Shown here piece by piece: positions 28,325 to 37,687 of a DNA stretch of 56,474 nt. Location of the stretch: positions 1-56,474 of IMG/VR virus record IMGVR_UViG_3300006737_000004, one strand, 5' to 3'. Every line of letters starts with the position of its first letter. Position 1 is the stretch's first letter. Source of the DNA: a virus. Both the position numbers and the translations under genes were made by a program. A model generated the notes under the pieces. That model saw only the letters and a list, made by a program, of their open reading frames with translations, was not told where the DNA came from and made no database searches.

Positions 28325-31300
28325 TACATCTTTAAGACCTAAAGCTAGGCCTGAGTCTCAGACAGAGCGTATGCTCAAACCTAAGACTATAGCTCAAGTT
28401 AAGGAAGACTTGCAGCAAAAACAACTTGCAGCAGATTTTGGAGATGTTGAATTTAGAGCCGATTTAGAACCACAATTTTCTTGGAATCCTCTAGCTAGAC
28501 TAGGGTACGATCCGAAGAAAGCTAAAGTCTTACCCTCTAGCCTTCTCGAACCTAACAATGCGTATGCAATTCCTGATAGTTCAACTGTAGAACGTATTAC
28601 AAATGCATCAGAATTTAAAAGAAGTGACCCTTTAGAGGTTGAAAGAATTAATCCAGGAGATGTAGTTACTAAAGGTCCAACTGCAGTTTCTCCTGTCTGG
28701 TCTCACGAATTTACTCATAAAGGTATTGAAAGGTTAAAAGAATACTTAGATGAAGATCCAGAATTTTTTAAAGGGAAGTATGGAGAAAAAACTTTTAATT
28801 TAATTAATAAAATTTCTAAAGGGGGTAAAGAAGCAAAGGATGGTAATGAACGGGTCACTGAATTTTTTGATTACTTAGAAGACACTATTAATGTTCCTGG
28901 ATATACCGTTTCAAAAAAACAAATAGACAAAAGTTTAGAAATTCCTGAGATTAAACCAGAAACGCAAAAACTTTTAAAAGAAAAAGATTTTAATGAAGAC
29001 GGTCAGATTTCTGCTATGGAATTTGCACAGGATACTTTTCTTGCTAATTCCTCTTGGGGAGGAGATAGAGAAGAGTTTCAAAAATACCTTAAGTCACCTA
29101 ATAAGAAAAGAAAAAAATATCTAAAAAGTTTATTTCCAGGTCTTATGGGAGCTGTACAGGCAGCACAAGATTTACTTGAAGCTCAAGGAGAAGTGCCAAA
29201 GGTTAAGAAAAAAACTTTAAGTTTTTGGGAAAAGGTAGCAAAACATTTTGGATATAGTAGATTAGGTTTTAACGAAGGTGGAGATGTAATAGGCCCAAAG
29301 TCTGAGCTAGAAAGACAACGAGAAGTAAATATAGCTGAACAAATGGCTACTCTCCCTAAGAAAAAAGATGAGTATAAACCATCCGTAGATCCTCAGAAAG
29401 AAGAGATTATAAAAAAGTATAATCTAGACGGTGCTAGATCTGGTTGGCAAGTTGGACCTACTACATTTCATACTATTTATGAAAACCTTCCAACTAACTT
29501 TAGACTTCTTACAGAGTTTATCCTTGGTAAAGATACACCTATCACTATGGCAGATTTTACTAAAGATGAACTAGTTTCAATGATAGCTCTTTCAGAGAAT
29601 CAGGAAAAAAATAAACTTAACCTTAAAAACAGAAAGTTAAAAGATCAACCTGAAAATGTAACAACAGTTACTACTTATAAACTTAAACCTACTGATAGGT
29701 ATCCTGATTGGGTTGAAAGTAATCCATACTTTAGAGCTATGGCACACAGTCTTTTTAGCCCTGAATACCAAGTACGTACAACTTTAGGTAGGTATGATAC
29801 AGAAGATACTCCTTCAAGTCTCATAGTAAAAGATGCATACGATATGAATATTGGACAAAGGAGCTTACCTAAACTTAGTAACCGTAAAGATTTAGCAGAA
29901 GTGTTAGACTACATGCGAATTGATCCTGAAATGGCAGGAGAGTTTATAGCAAATGTTTTCAGACCTAACCCAGAAGATTCAAGAAAGATTGACTTAGTAA
30001 TACCAAAAAGAAAAAAGGTTGAAAATTTTAACGAAGGTGGTGATGTATCAGCTCAAATGCAATCTTTGATGATACCTTCTGCAGATAACGATATTCGTCC
30101 AGAAGATTATGTTCAGTATAGAGAAGATAACTTTACTCCAGCAAGCTTTGCAGAAGACTCTTGGGAAGATACGAAGAAAAGATTTATGGATGCAGGTAGG
30201 ATTGATGTAAATCCCGATGATCCTGCTATCTTCACTGCATATAAACGTGCTGTTGATTATCTTAAAGATACAGGGCTTGCAGGTTTAGGTTTAGCTGATA
30301 CTGCATTTAAATATGCTGTAGGTTCTGCAGCTCAGGTTATGCCTACAGAAGCTTTAGAAAAACGTATGGCTAGAGATCTTTACTCTATGCCAGAAGCTTT
30401 TGCTGGAGCAGCAGGTGCTAGAAGCCTAACTCAACTTGATGATGCAGCAGATGCATTTCTTGAAGGGTCTCTGCACGTAGCACGTAAAGCAGGTCAAATG
30501 AAACCTGACCCCAATACACTTGCAAGTTTTGCTGGAGCTGTGCCTCCTACATATATACAGAGAGATACTCCACTTTCTGAAATGGGAGAGTACCAACTTG
30601 ATTATTTTCGTCAAGTAGAACCCACCGAAAAAACAAAACTGAAAGACTTAGAACTCCTCCAATTTAGAGAACCTATTTCAGAGTTTATAAAAAACTTAAC
30701 TATACCTAAAAAAGGTATGATAGGATCAGAGTTTTTAAACCAAATAAAAAAGAATCCCTCTATCCCAGAGACTTCTTTACAAGAGGGTATTATAGATCCC
30801 AGTAAAAGATATACTAAGGAGGAGTTACTTGGGGCCATAGGAGTAGGAAAAAATACTCAAGGCACTTTTAGATCTGCTGCAAATATTTCTCCTTATAGAA
30901 TAAAACAATTTGAAGGCAATCAAAGACAAACAAAAGATGCAGGGTTTCAAGGTGGAAGAGAGGTTGAGTATTTTGATATACCCATAGATACGACTATTGG
31001 ATATCCTGGGAAACGTTTTAGGGCTAATTATCAACATTATAGTCCAGAAACTTTAGTTCATGTTAGAGGTTCTATTGTAAGTCCTTATAGACAAATTGAG
31101 TTTTCTCCTAGAAAAATAAAAGAGTTTGACAAGATTATTGGGGGTAAAAATTACTTACTCGGAGAAGAGCTTCAGTCTGACCTTCTTACTAAAGGTTATG
31201 CAAAACCAAATAATTTTTTTGACGCTGTATTTTCTGAAGCTACAAAAAACTGGGAATCTGCTAATCTTGTTACTTACCAAGAAGCTCTTGGTGATATAGA

Positions 31301-34127
31301 TAAAGAAATTAAAAAGGTTTTAAAGCTTCTTGATGATCCATCTTCAGCCCACCTTTCTCCTGGAAGAGTTTCCAGTAATCCTAAGTTTTATCATTTTTCT
31401 TCAGAGTACACCAACAAGGTAAACTTTGAAGATAGAAAGAGGGGATTAAAAGGTCTTGCAAGTCTAGATAGAATTGATTATGACGAGCTTTCAGATCTTC
31501 TTATTAAAACAAGTGCAACTGAAAAAGACATAGATCAGGTTTTTGAAACGTTAAAAGCTGATGCACTATTAGAACCAATACTCCTAAGAAAATCTGCAAT
31601 AGATTCAATGTGGGAGAATGATCCTGAAGCTGCAGTATTCTTTGAAGGTGGGCTAGACGACGTTGATTTTCTTACTCACGACGAGCTTGTAAATTTACCA
31701 GAAGTTAATTCAATAAATGATAAAGGTATAAAAGAAGACTTTTTAAACTATCATAATAAACGGCAGCAAGCTCTTGACAGTGCAACTGAAGAATACTTAA
31801 ATTTTTTACAGTCTCAAATAGATAAGTTAAAAATAAATGATACAATAGATGCTAAAGATTTAGCCGAACTTCATGAAAATATGATAATGGCTCAGTCTTA
31901 TACTCCAGATACTTCAGAGATTGGCCTACCTCCAATACGTAAAAATAAACAAGCTGTAGATGAAGCACTTAAAGTTCTTATTGCCAAAGCAGCACAATCA
32001 GGTGTAGACAAAATTGTCATACCTCCAGCAAGTCGTATTGCTTTAGCTAGGGGTAGAGATCTTGAGAAAGATAAGGGTGATAGGTTTTATAGAACTTATG
32101 TAACTGACTTAAACAAATCCTTAAAGGAGCTTGAAGAAAACTACCCTGTTGTAATACACAGGGATGTTGAAATGCCTTATGGTATCAGGGGAGAAGCAAG
32201 TACTGATGAGCTTATAGGATTTGAAGATATAGATCAAAATCTAGGTTTTGATGCGGAAAATGACCCAGAAATAACAAATCTCCTTAATGAAATGGCAGGA
32301 GATATTGATATGGAAGCTATTGGTCAACAAATAACTGAATTAGTAGATCAAAACTTAAACGATGTCAATCAAGTTGTAGTAACTGAACCCTTAGGTAATG
32401 AACTTCTACCTCCTAGTCAAAGGAAAAAAACAGTTGATGTAAGTGACAAAGGTACAATTATAGATATCTCAGAACTAGTTAATAGATTTAAAGTAGAACA
32501 ACCAAGACAGTTTGCCCAAGGAGGCGTAGCAATGAATAAACAAATGGAAATGGCTTTTATGCAACAAGGTGGATTGCAGGATGACGGGATGAATCAAGAT
32601 CCTGTATCTGGTAATGAAGTACCCTCTGGGTCGATGGCTTCAGAAGTACGAGATGATATCTCTGCCCAGTTGTCTGAAGGTGAATATGTTGTACCTGCTG
32701 ATGTTGTTCGTTATCTTGGAGTAAAACACTTTGAAGACTTGAGAGATAAAGCTAAAAACGGACTTAATAAAATGGAAACTGATGGTCGTATTGGTGGAGA
32801 ACCCGTACCTGTTGGTGGACCTAAAGCAGGTCTACGACCAGATGAGATGCAAGAAATACAAAAGATGTTTGAAGGTGGTATGGTAGCTGGAGCTGCAAAT
32901 GGAGCAGACTTTAGTTTCTATAATCCTACAGGATCAACTGTAGAAGAAGCTGTAACCACTCCTGGACCTGCAGGTAGACCTATGTACAGTGGAGAGTTTA
33001 GCTTTGAGCAACCTGGAGCTGGTTTAGCTACACCACCACCTGAAGTAACAATACCTGAAACACCAGAACAAAAAGCTGTAACACTGTATGGACCAAGTGG
33101 TGAAGTTATAGCTTTGATGCTACCTAGAGACCAAACTATGTATGACCAACTTATTGCTCAAGGTTATGGACTTACAGCACCACAAATAGAAAAAGAAAGA
33201 AGTGATAAAGATAAAGATAAAGAAGTACAAACTGATCCAAATGCTTGGATGGATAAGTATGACTATAATAATCTAGACAATTTAGCTACACAAACAGAAG
33301 ATCTTTTAACTGCTGAAAAAGGTTTTATAGGTAAAGTACTTGGTGGAGGGGTTATAGGCATGTTTATTTCTGCCAGTAATGCAGCTCAGGCAGCAGCTAA
33401 CATAGCAATTCTTAAATCTAATGGACAAGAAGCTGAGGCAGAAAGATTAAAAACTTTGTGGGATGGTTACGTAAAACAGAATAAGATTGACGTACTCCCC
33501 AGTTTCACTTATAATGGTGATCAATTAACAAGACAAATTGTACAAAATAATCCAGGAAAAGACCTTGGACTACAGTTTGGAGATACGGATGTAAACGGAG
33601 ATCCAATCTTTAAAAATCAAAAAGACTTTGATGACTTTGCTCAAAGTGTTGCACCAGAAGGTATGACTTTTATTCCTGATAAAGGGAAATACATAAGGCC
33701 AGAAGGAGTATCTTATGAACCAGAAGAGCTTCCAAGACCCAAAGCTAGACCTACTTCTTATCAACCCCCTAAACCTGAAGTATCAGATTCTTCAGCCTTA
33801 CAAACAGGTCCAGAAATAAGAGGCAGGAAACGACCTCAACCCAAAACTGCACCTATTGATGACCCTCTTGAACAAATACAGGACGCTGCTAATAGAAAAA
33901 GCAGAGAAGCTCATCTCCCTGGCCCCCGTAAGTCAGATATACCTTCTTCTTCTTCTATAGAAGATAGGACAGATATAGTTTCAGAATCTTTAGCTGATAA
34001 ACAAGCAAAACAAGCAAAACAAAAAGCTATAAAGAGAACAGAAGAAACTCTTAAAGCTATGGAAAGAGGTGTTCAAAGGGGATTTAAAAAAGGCGGCTTG
34101 ATGAAAAAGAAAAAGAGTAAAAAATAA
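28311..34127 (+). CDS. Giant 1938-aa virion-type protein with HExxH and EF-hand motifs
   Basis: A mosaic polypeptide. It starts with LRPKARP (8-14). A zinc-metalloprotease-like HEFTH lies at 132-136, followed by NERVTEFF. A perfect EF-hand loop DFNEDGQISAME lies at 226-237 with Ca ligands at positions 1, 3, 5, 9 and 12. Repeated FNEGGDV elements are near 321 and 575. A domain with GEELQSD (about 951) and later GVDKIVIPPAS resembles the EIQSD module of phage polyvalent proteins. SEGEYVVPADVVRYLG is near 1455, and PRPKARP is near residue 1800. The end is KKGGLMKKKKSKK. It lies between portal and scaffold, so it is probably a head-internal or ejected protein. Confidence 0.85.
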   Translation: MAAPNTSLRPKARPESQTERMLKPKTIAQVKEDLQQKQLAADFGDVEFRADLEPQFSWNPLARLGYDPKKAKVLPSSLLEPNNAYAIPDSSTVERITNASEFKRSDPLEVERINPGDVVTKGPTAVSPVWSHEFTHKGIERLKEYLDEDPEFFKGKYGEKTFNLINKISKGGKEAKDGNERVTEFFDYLEDTINVPGYTVSKKQIDKSLEIPEIKPETQKLLKEKDFNEDGQISAMEFAQDTFLANSSWGGDREEFQKYLKSPNKKRKKYLKSLFPGLMGAVQAAQDLLEAQGEVPKVKKKTLSFWEKVAKHFGYSRLGFNEGGDVIGPKSELERQREVNIAEQMATLPKKKDEYKPSVDPQKEEIIKKYNLDGARSGWQVGPTTFHTIYENLPTNFRLLTEFILGKDTPITMADFTKDELVSMIALSENQEKNKLNLKNRKLKDQPENVTTVTTYKLKPTDRYPDWVESNPYFRAMAHSLFSPEYQVRTTLGRYDTEDTPSSLIVKDAYDMNIGQRSLPKLSNRKDLAEVLDYMRIDPEMAGEFIANVFRPNPEDSRKIDLVIPKRKKVENFNEGGDVSAQMQSLMIPSADNDIRPEDYVQYREDNFTPASFAEDSWEDTKKRFMDAGRIDVNPDDPAIFTAYKRAVDYLKDTGLAGLGLADTAFKYAVGSAAQVMPTEALEKRMARDLYSMPEAFAGAAGARSLTQLDDAADAFLEGSLHVARKAGQMKPDPNTLASFAGAVPPTYIQRDTPLSEMGEYQLDYFRQVEPTEKTKLKDLELLQFREPISEFIKNLTIPKKGMIGSEFLNQIKKNPSIPETSLQEGIIDPSKRYTKEELLGAIGVGKNTQGTFRSAANISPYRIKQFEGNQRQTKDAGFQGGREVEYFDIPIDTTIGYPGKRFRANYQHYSPETLVHVRGSIVSPYRQIEFSPRKIKEFDKIIGGKNYLLGEELQSDLLTKGYAKPNNFFDAVFSEATKNWESANLVTYQEALGDIDKEIKKVLKLLDDPSSAHLSPGRVSSNPKFYHFSSEYTNKVNFEDRKRGLKGLASLDRIDYDELSDLLIKTSATEKDIDQVFETLKADALLEPILLRKSAIDSMWENDPEAAVFFEGGLDDVDFLTHDELVNLPEVNSINDKGIKEDFLNYHNKRQQALDSATEEYLNFLQSQIDKLKINDTIDAKDLAELHENMIMAQSYTPDTSEIGLPPIRKNKQAVDEALKVLIAKAAQSGVDKIVIPPASRIALARGRDLEKDKGDRFYRTYVTDLNKSLKELEENYPVVIHRDVEMPYGIRGEASTDELIGFEDIDQNLGFDAENDPEITNLLNEMAGDIDMEAIGQQITELVDQNLNDVNQVVVTEPLGNELLPPSQRKKTVDVSDKGTIIDISELVNRFKVEQPRQFAQGGVAMNKQMEMAFMQQGGLQDDGMNQDPVSGNEVPSGSMASEVRDDISAQLSEGEYVVPADVVRYLGVKHFEDLRDKAKNGLNKMETDGRIGGEPVPVGGPKAGLRPDEMQEIQKMFEGGMVAGAANGADFSFYNPTGSTVEEAVTTPGPAGRPMYSGEFSFEQPGAGLATPPPEVTIPETPEQKAVTLYGPSGEVIALMLPRDQTMYDQLIAQGYGLTAPQIEKERSDKDKDKEVQTDPNAWMDKYDYNNLDNLATQTEDLLTAEKGFIGKVLGGGVIGMFISASNAAQAAANIAILKSNGQEAEAERLKTLWDGYVKQNKIDVLPSFTYNGDQLTRQIVQNNPGKDLGLQFGDTDVNGDPIFKNQKDFDDFAQSVAPEGMTFIPDKGKYIRPEGVSYEPEELPRPKARPTSYQPPKPEVSDSSALQTGPEIRGRKRPQPKTAPIDDPLEQIQDAANRKSREAHLPGPRKSDIPSSSSIEDRTDIVSESLADKQAKQAKQKAIKRTEETLKAMERGVQRGFKKGGLMKKKKSKK

Positions 34128-34203
34128 AACTGGGTTAATACCCTATACTAGGAACGATAAGGCTACTCGGCTACGGCTGACCCCAACATAAAGGAGATAG
34201 GAT

Positions 34204-35109
34204 ATGCCTGAACTAACAGAAATGGAAACACCAAAGACTGCAGGATTTGTTGAACGTGGATCAAACTACATGAAGCGTAAACAAGAAATGAAAGATGAAG
34301 AAGAGGAGATCAAACGTCTTGAAGCTGAACAGCGAGGAGAATCTGAATCAGAAGAAGAAGAAACAACTGAAGAAGAAACTACCGAAGCGAAAGAGGCCGA
34401 TACAAAAGATAAAGAAGAGACGTTATCTCCAGAAGAAAAGTCTTTCAAAAAACGCTATGGTGATCTAAGACGACACATGCAGCAGAAGGAAAAGGAGTGG
34501 GATGCTAAACTTGAGAACCTACAAAAGGCTTCTGAAAAAGCGGGTATCATACCACCCAAGTCTGATGAAGACATAGAGGAGTGGGCTAAGGAGTATCCTG
34601 ATGTAGCTGGAATTGTAGAAACTATTGCAGCTAAGAAAGCCCAAGAAATGTTTGAAAGGGCTAACACTCGGATTAAGGAACTTGATGAGGCTCAATCAGA
34701 AGCTAATCGAGTAAAGGCAGAAAATGAAATACGTAAAACTCATTCAGACTTTGACGAGCTACGAGATTCAGACGGATTTCATGATTGGGCTGACGAACAA
34801 CCTAAGTGGGTTCGTGATGCTTTGTATGAAAACTCTGACGATCCAGCATCTGTGGTCCGTATAATTGATCTGTATAAAGCAGACAAAGGTCTTACCACTA
34901 AGGATAAGAAAGCTAAAACAAAAGAAGCAGCTAAGACAGTTACTAAACGTAGTAGAACGGAAGTAGATGTAGCTGATGCTAACGACATGATTCGGGAATC
35001 AGATGTTGCAAAAATGTCTGACAAAGAATTTGAAGAACGTTCAGATGATATTAATACAGCAATGCGCAATGGAAAATTCATCTATGACGTGTCTGGTTCT
35101 GCCAGATAA
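34204..35109 (+). CDS. Capsid scaffolding protein, 301 aa
   Basis: 301 aa, extremely rich in Glu and Lys, with coiled-coil stretches (EEEIKRLEAEQRGESESEEEETTEEE at 30-55 and QQKEKEWDAKLENLQKASEK). A C-terminal helical region (VADANDMIRESDVAKMSDKEFEER) would bind the capsid. The composition and location right before the major capsid gene are typical of scaffolding proteins, which shape the procapsid and then leave. AAAGGAGATAG precedes the ATG. No protease gene is adjacent. Confidence 0.85.
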   Translation: MPELTEMETPKTAGFVERGSNYMKRKQEMKDEEEEIKRLEAEQRGESESEEEETTEEETTEAKEADTKDKEETLSPEEKSFKKRYGDLRRHMQQKEKEWDAKLENLQKASEKAGIIPPKSDEDIEEWAKEYPDVAGIVETIAAKKAQEMFERANTRIKELDEAQSEANRVKAENEIRKTHSDFDELRDSDGFHDWADEQPKWVRDALYENSDDPASVVRIIDLYKADKGLTTKDKKAKTKEAAKTVTKRSRTEVDVADANDMIRESDVAKMSDKEFEERSDDINTAMRNGKFIYDVSGSAR

Positions 35110-35112
35110 CTG

Positions 35113-35140
35113 TTGACAAATAGAATTTCAACAGTATAAC
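35113..35140 (+). promoter_or_regulatory. Capsid promoter TTGACA-N16-TATAAC (P3)
   Basis: TTGACA (35113-35118) and TATAAC (35135-35140) with a 16-bp spacer, starting right after the scaffold stop codon at 35107-35109. The -10 context AGTATAACTAGG is the same as at P2. It would give extra capsid mRNA with a leader of about 200 bases. Confidence 0.8.
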
Positions 35141-35148
35141 TAGGGATA

Positions 35149-35185
35149 TAGAACAAAAGCCTCATTCTGACTACCTTTTGTTCTA
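35149..35185 (+). other. 11-bp perfect leader hairpin before the capsid gene
   Basis: TAGAACAAAAG (35149-35159) pairs with CTTTTGTTCTA (35175-35185) across a 15-base loop. It begins just at the expected transcript start of P3, so it would form the very 5' end of the capsid mRNA and may protect it from RNases. It is not followed by a T-run, so termination is unlikely. Confidence 0.75.
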
Positions 35186-35239
35186 ACCCAAATTCCAATA
35201 AAGTCTAAACTAGAAGAACTACCTGTTCAAGTATAGGCC

Positions 35240-35274
35240 CATGTATGCATAGGTTGGCCAACCTTAAGTACATG
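35240..35274 (+). other. Palindrome in the capsid leader
   Basis: AGGTTGGCCAACCT (35251-35264) is a perfect 14-bp palindrome. CATGTA (35240-35245) and TACATG (35269-35274) flank it as outer arms. It is located about 70 bases before the capsid ATG and could be an mRNA stem or a protein-binding site. CCTTAAGTAC within it resembles half of the ACTTAAGT operator. Confidence 0.6.
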
Positions 35275-35344
35275 CACCCTAGAAAAACAACAGCCTCTTA
35301 TTGGTATTAGCTTTTAACAAAGCCAACTATCAGGAGGATTTATC

Positions 35345-36418
35345 ATGGCTTTTACAACAGCAAGTGGACACGGTAACTTACCTAACGGTAATTTTAGTTC
35401 CGTAATCTACTCCAAAAAAGTACAGCTTGCATTCCGCAAGAGCACTGTATGTGGTGACATCACCAACTCAGATTATTTTGGCGAGATTTCTGCCCAAGGC
35501 GATACCGTTAAAATCATCAAAGAACCTGAAATTTCCGTAAGCTCATATGCTCGTGGTACTCAGGTTTCAGCACAAGATCTTGATGACGAAGATTTTTCAT
35601 TGGTCGTAGACAAAGCTAACTACTTTGCCTTTAAGATTGATGATATCGAAGAAGCTCACTCACATGTGAACTTCATGGATCTTGCAACTAATCGTGCAGC
35701 TTATCGTTTGGCTGATCAGCATGACCAAGAGGTTCTTGGCTACTTGTCTGGTTTCAAACAGTCATCTTTGCACTCACAAGCAGACACAGCTAATGATGTT
35801 GTAAACGGTTCTAAAGCTGTTTCAACTGCTGGTTCAAATGAATTGCTTTCAAGCATGCAATTGAAAAAGTCTGACTTTGGCAACATTACAACTAGCTCTG
35901 CTGGAGATCACTCGATCCCACTAGCAGCTCGTTTGCCAGGTGCTACTGCACTTCCAACTGCTACAGCTTCACCAGCAATGGTTGTTGCTCGTATGGCTCG
36001 TTTGCTTGACCAACAACAAGTAGACAAAGCTGGACGGTGGATTGTAGTTGATCCAGTATTCATGGAACTCCTTGCAGATGAAGACTCACGTTTCTTCAAT
36101 GCAGACTTCGGTGAATCAGGTGGACTACGTAATGGTCTTGCAGTGAATAATTTCCACGGCTTCCGTGTTTATTCTTCAAGCAATTTGCCAGCAATTGGTA
36201 CAGGTCCAGGTACAACTGGTTCTGCAAACCAAAATGCTAACTATGGTGTTATTGTTGCAGGTCATGATTCTGCTGTTGCAACCGCAGAGCAAATCAACAA
36301 GACTGAAACTTACCGTGATCCTGACAGCTTTGCTGACATCGTTCGTGGTATGCACCTATATGGCCGCAAGATCCTTCGCCCAGAAGCTCTTGTTAACGCC
36401 AAGTATAACGCAGCGTAA
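35345..36418 (+). CDS. Major capsid protein, 357 aa
   Basis: 357 aa with an HK97-like look. An N-arm is followed by E-loop and P-domain helix segments (YRLADQHDQEVLGYLSGF) and an A-domain end (INKTETYRDPDSFADIVRGMHLYGRK). CAGGAGGA before the ATG is one of the strongest ribosome sites here. It is preceded by its own promoter and stable leader. Position after the scaffold gene and before the head-tail adaptor supports the call. It forms the icosahedral shell. Confidence 0.93.
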   Translation: MAFTTASGHGNLPNGNFSSVIYSKKVQLAFRKSTVCGDITNSDYFGEISAQGDTVKIIKEPEISVSSYARGTQVSAQDLDDEDFSLVVDKANYFAFKIDDIEEAHSHVNFMDLATNRAAYRLADQHDQEVLGYLSGFKQSSLHSQADTANDVVNGSKAVSTAGSNELLSSMQLKKSDFGNITTSSAGDHSIPLAARLPGATALPTATASPAMVVARMARLLDQQQVDKAGRWIVVDPVFMELLADEDSRFFNADFGESGGLRNGLAVNNFHGFRVYSSSNLPAIGTGPGTTGSANQNANYGVIVAGHDSAVATAEQINKTETYRDPDSFADIVRGMHLYGRKILRPEALVNAKYNAA

Positions 36419-36432
36419 GGAGGGTATATATT

Positions 36433-36918
36433 ATGGCATTAGGTGATAACACACTCCAAGCGGCACGGGGAAACCAAAACCCTGGCCGTAATCCGTACAT
36501 GGTCCAAACTGTATTGAATTGGGCTACAGCTTTGTCAGACAAAGGTTCTGCTCTTGCAGCTTCCGATGTTGTTCCTGTCATTGCTGTACCTAAAGGTACT
36601 ATGGTCATGAACGCAGGTATCGAAGTTGACACTGCATCCGATGGTTCTACTTTTACAGTAGACTTGGGTATGGTTGATGCTGATGCATTTGTTGATGGTT
36701 TCGATGCTACATCTGCAGCAGCAGTAGTCGCACAGAATCCTGCAGCATATCAGCCCGTAATGGCTGTTGCTGATGACAACATTGATGTAACTATTGCTAC
36801 CCTTTCAGGTGGTGCTGTTTCATCAGGTAAGTTCCGTGTTTGGGCTGTTCTTATGGACTGCTCTGACATGGGTAATGACGGTGTTGCTAACGAAGTAACT
36901 CGTGATTATCTTGCTTAA
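36433..36918 (+). CDS. Probable head decoration protein, 161 aa
   Basis: 161 aa, low in charge, with many Ala, Val and Asp and alternating beta patterns (VPVIAVPKGTMVMNAGIEVDTA). It lies 14 bases after the capsid stop and is led by AAGGAGGG. Phage genes between the capsid and the tail adaptor are usually capsid cement or decoration proteins; this fits in size and composition. It would stabilise the expanded head. The assignment is by context. Confidence 0.65.
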   Translation: MALGDNTLQAARGNQNPGRNPYMVQTVLNWATALSDKGSALAASDVVPVIAVPKGTMVMNAGIEVDTASDGSTFTVDLGMVDADAFVDGFDATSAAAVVAQNPAAYQPVMAVADDNIDVTIATLSGGAVSSGKFRVWAVLMDCSDMGNDGVANEVTRDYLA

Positions 36919-36979
36919 TTAAAACTAACTAGAGAGTCTGCTTTAGGGTGGCCTCTTTAGACTATGTTAAGGAAGCACA

Positions 36980-37687
36980 ATGGCATATAATTATTTAGGT
37001 CTTACAAACGAAGTCTTAGCTAGATTTAATGAGGTTGCTTTAACTGAAGCAGGTTTTACCTCTTCTCGCGGATTTCAAACACAGTGTAAAAATGCTGTTA
37101 ATGATGCTATTTATTATATTAATACTCGTGAATACAGTTGGCCTTATAATCATGCTACACAAACAGAAACACTTGTAGCAGGTACAACTAGATACGACAC
37201 ACCTGCAACAGCTAAACACGTAGATTACGATACTTTTAGAATTGTTGAAAATACTACACTAGGGTCTCAAGGAAGATCCTTGGTTGTTTTAGATTATAAA
37301 GACTATTTAAATAGGTACATTGAACAAGAAGATAAATCTGATGTAGGGGGCGTACCTACTCATGTATTTAGAACCCCAGATAATAATTTTGGTTTATATC
37401 CCTATCCAGATAAAGCGTACTCTTTAAAGTATGAATACTATAACTATACTACTGCATTAAGTGCAGCTACAGATGTACCTACAATCCCAGAGCAATATCG
37501 TTCAGTTATTGTAGATGGTGCAACTGCTTTTGGGTATCAATATAGAGGAGAATCTGGAGAGTATCAATTAAATTTTCAAAGGCTTTTAGATGGTATCAAG
37601 AGTATGCAAAGTCTTTTATCTAACAGATCTGAGTATATTAGATCAACTGTAATCTTAAAAAACTCTTCGGGAAGAGCAGTAATTTAA
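36980..37687 (+). CDS. Head-to-tail adaptor (T7 gp11-like), 235 aa
   Basis: 235 aa. The order of features is that of a tubular A-like adaptor. An N-terminal helical segment (GLTNEVLARFNEVAL) is followed by a short YYINTREYSWPYNH core. Strands and the C-terminal LLSNRSEYIRSTVILKN helix complete it. It would attach below the portal and close the head with the next protein. It is followed at once by the 505-aa tail protein. Sequence of such adaptors diverges widely, so the call is by size, order and context. Confidence 0.75.
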   Translation: MAYNYLGLTNEVLARFNEVALTEAGFTSSRGFQTQCKNAVNDAIYYINTREYSWPYNHATQTETLVAGTTRYDTPATAKHVDYDTFRIVENTTLGSQGRSLVVLDYKDYLNRYIEQEDKSDVGGVPTHVFRTPDNNFGLYPYPDKAYSLKYEYYNYTTALSAATDVPTIPEQYRSVIVDGATAFGYQYRGESGEYQLNFQRLLDGIKSMQSLLSNRSEYIRSTVILKNSSGRAVI

